Assembly: GCA_017543265.1 (NCBI GenBank)
Contig: JAFYGI010000006.1
Coordinates: forward strand, 1 to 64,000
DNA length: 64,000 nt
Reading direction: 5' to 3'
Source: Bacillota bacterium
GTDB taxonomy: Bacteria > Bacillota > Clostridia > Lachnospirales > CAG-274
The notes under the pieces were generated by a model, which worked only from the letters and a program-made list of their open reading frames with translations, was not told the origin of the DNA and did not search any database. Shown here one piece after another: positions 63,508 to 64,000 of this stretch. Numbering within the stretch: position 1 is the first letter of the stretch; every line of letters begins with the position of its first letter. The position numbers and the translations under genes were made by a program.

Positions 63508-64000
63508 ATGACTTTACAACAATGGATACCGCAGATGGCTGTCGGCTGTTTGCTTACCTTAAAACTGTTTATCATAACCATCGTATTGTCCATGCCGCTG
63601 GGTCTGGTGCTTACGTTTTTGTACACATCAAAAAACAAGGCCTTGAACAAGGTGGTGGCGTTTTACATACTTATCATGCGCGGCACACCGCTGCTGCTGC
63701 AGATATTTTTTGTATACTTCGGTCTGCCGTATACACCGATCATCGGCAAGTATCTTACCATAAGCGACCGTTTTACCGCGGGTGCGGTGGCATTTATACT
63801 TAACTATGCCGCATACTTTGCGGAGATATTCCGCGGCGGTCTTTTGTCGGTGGACAAGGGACAGTATGAGGCGGCAAAGGTGCTGGGTCTGACGGATATG
63901 CAGACACGCTTTAAAATAGTGCTGCCGCAGATGTTCAGGATATCCTTGCCCGCAGTTTCAAACGAGGCGATAATCCTTATAAAGGACACGGCACTTATTA
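63508..64000 (+). CDS. Amino-acid ABC transporter permease (partial, 3' end outside window)
   Basis: 164 codons to the right edge, from the ATG at 63508 (AGGGGAAAAT upstream). His/Glu/Gln permease family: helices from TLKLFIITIVLSMPLGLVL, the conserved YILIMRGTPLLLQIFFVYFG, NYAAYFAEIFRGGLLSV and the ATPase-coupling EAAKVLGLTDMQTRFKIVLP. It forms the channel for the preceding binding protein. An ATPase gene is expected just outside the window. Confidence 0.95.
   Translation, partial: MTLQQWIPQMAVGCLLTLKLFIITIVLSMPLGLVLTFLYTSKNKALNKVVAFYILIMRGTPLLLQIFFVYFGLPYTPIIGKYLTISDRFTAGAVAFILNYAAYFAEIFRGGLLSVDKGQYEAAKVLGLTDMQTRFKIVLPQMFRISLPAVSNEAIILIKDTALI

Overview
The window looks like chromosomal DNA of an anaerobic, Gram-positive-type member of the Clostridia, probably a gut or rumen plant-fibre degrader. 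The reasons are strong AGGAGG-type ribosome binding sites, TTGACA/TATAAT promoters with 17-base spacers, lipoprotein signal peptides, dockerin-bearing secreted polysaccharidases, many copper-amine-oxidase-N (stalk) domain proteins and BspA-type leucine-rich repeats. The mix of a dockerin pectate lyase with stalk-domain proteins recalls pectin-degrading Clostridia such as Monoglobus, but that placement is only an inference.

Layout. 1-4256 (minus): a giant secreted Calx-beta protein running off the left edge. 4668-11439: a tight five-gene operon with a small membrane protein, a type 1 substrate-binding lipoprotein, an HlyD-like adaptor, a C39-peptidase ABC exporter and a second ABC half with a dead C39-like domain. 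It resembles NHLM-type peptide exporters but has no visible peptide precursor. 11440-14030: a debris zone with gene fragments, a helicase remnant, a clear 31-residue holin-like type I toxin gene, a candidate pseudoknotted RNA and clustered small palindromes. 14108-17159: two stalk-domain secreted proteins. 17423-21413: an HD-GYP c-di-GMP phosphodiesterase, a SpoIIE-type phosphatase and a truncated histidine phosphatase. 21540-23113: fragments, GGGG/CCCC palindromic elements and an XRE regulator. 23170-26197: a MerR-controlled redox operon (aldo/keto reductase, flavodoxin, iron alcohol dehydrogenase). 26306-32515: ImmA-like protease, WYL remnant, GH16-dockerin enzyme, lipoprotein, 68-base tandem repeats, more fragments, a membrane-anchored coiled-coil protein and a truncated stalk-like gene. 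32637-33672: a serine recombinase with paired palindromes. 33673-34803: a rhodanese-TtcA fusion.

35184-44494 is a nine-gene sulfate-assimilation operon. It contains the sulfate ABC transporter, APS reductase AprAB, ATP sulfurylase CysDN and a siroheme/ferredoxin sulfite reductase, and it is closed by a strong terminator. It encodes import of sulfate and reduction to sulfide by way of APS, without APS kinase or PAPS reductase. 44595-59669 is mostly secreted or surface protein territory: a dockerin beta-helix-like protein, stalk-domain proteins, a PL1 pectate lyase with dockerin and a BspA-type LRR protein with dockerin. An EAL phosphodiesterase and an AIM24-family protein sit among them. 60006-62510 is a copper P-type ATPase fused to a CopZ-like domain that has its own perfect Shine-Dalgarno and ATG. 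62583 to the end is the start of an amino-acid ABC importer operon.

No tRNA, rRNA, CRISPR array or prophage was recognised. The observations most worth following are the precursor-less peptide exporter with a ligand-binding lipoprotein, the nested CopZ start, the type I toxin locus with the nearby pseudoknot RNA, and the recombinase palindromes.
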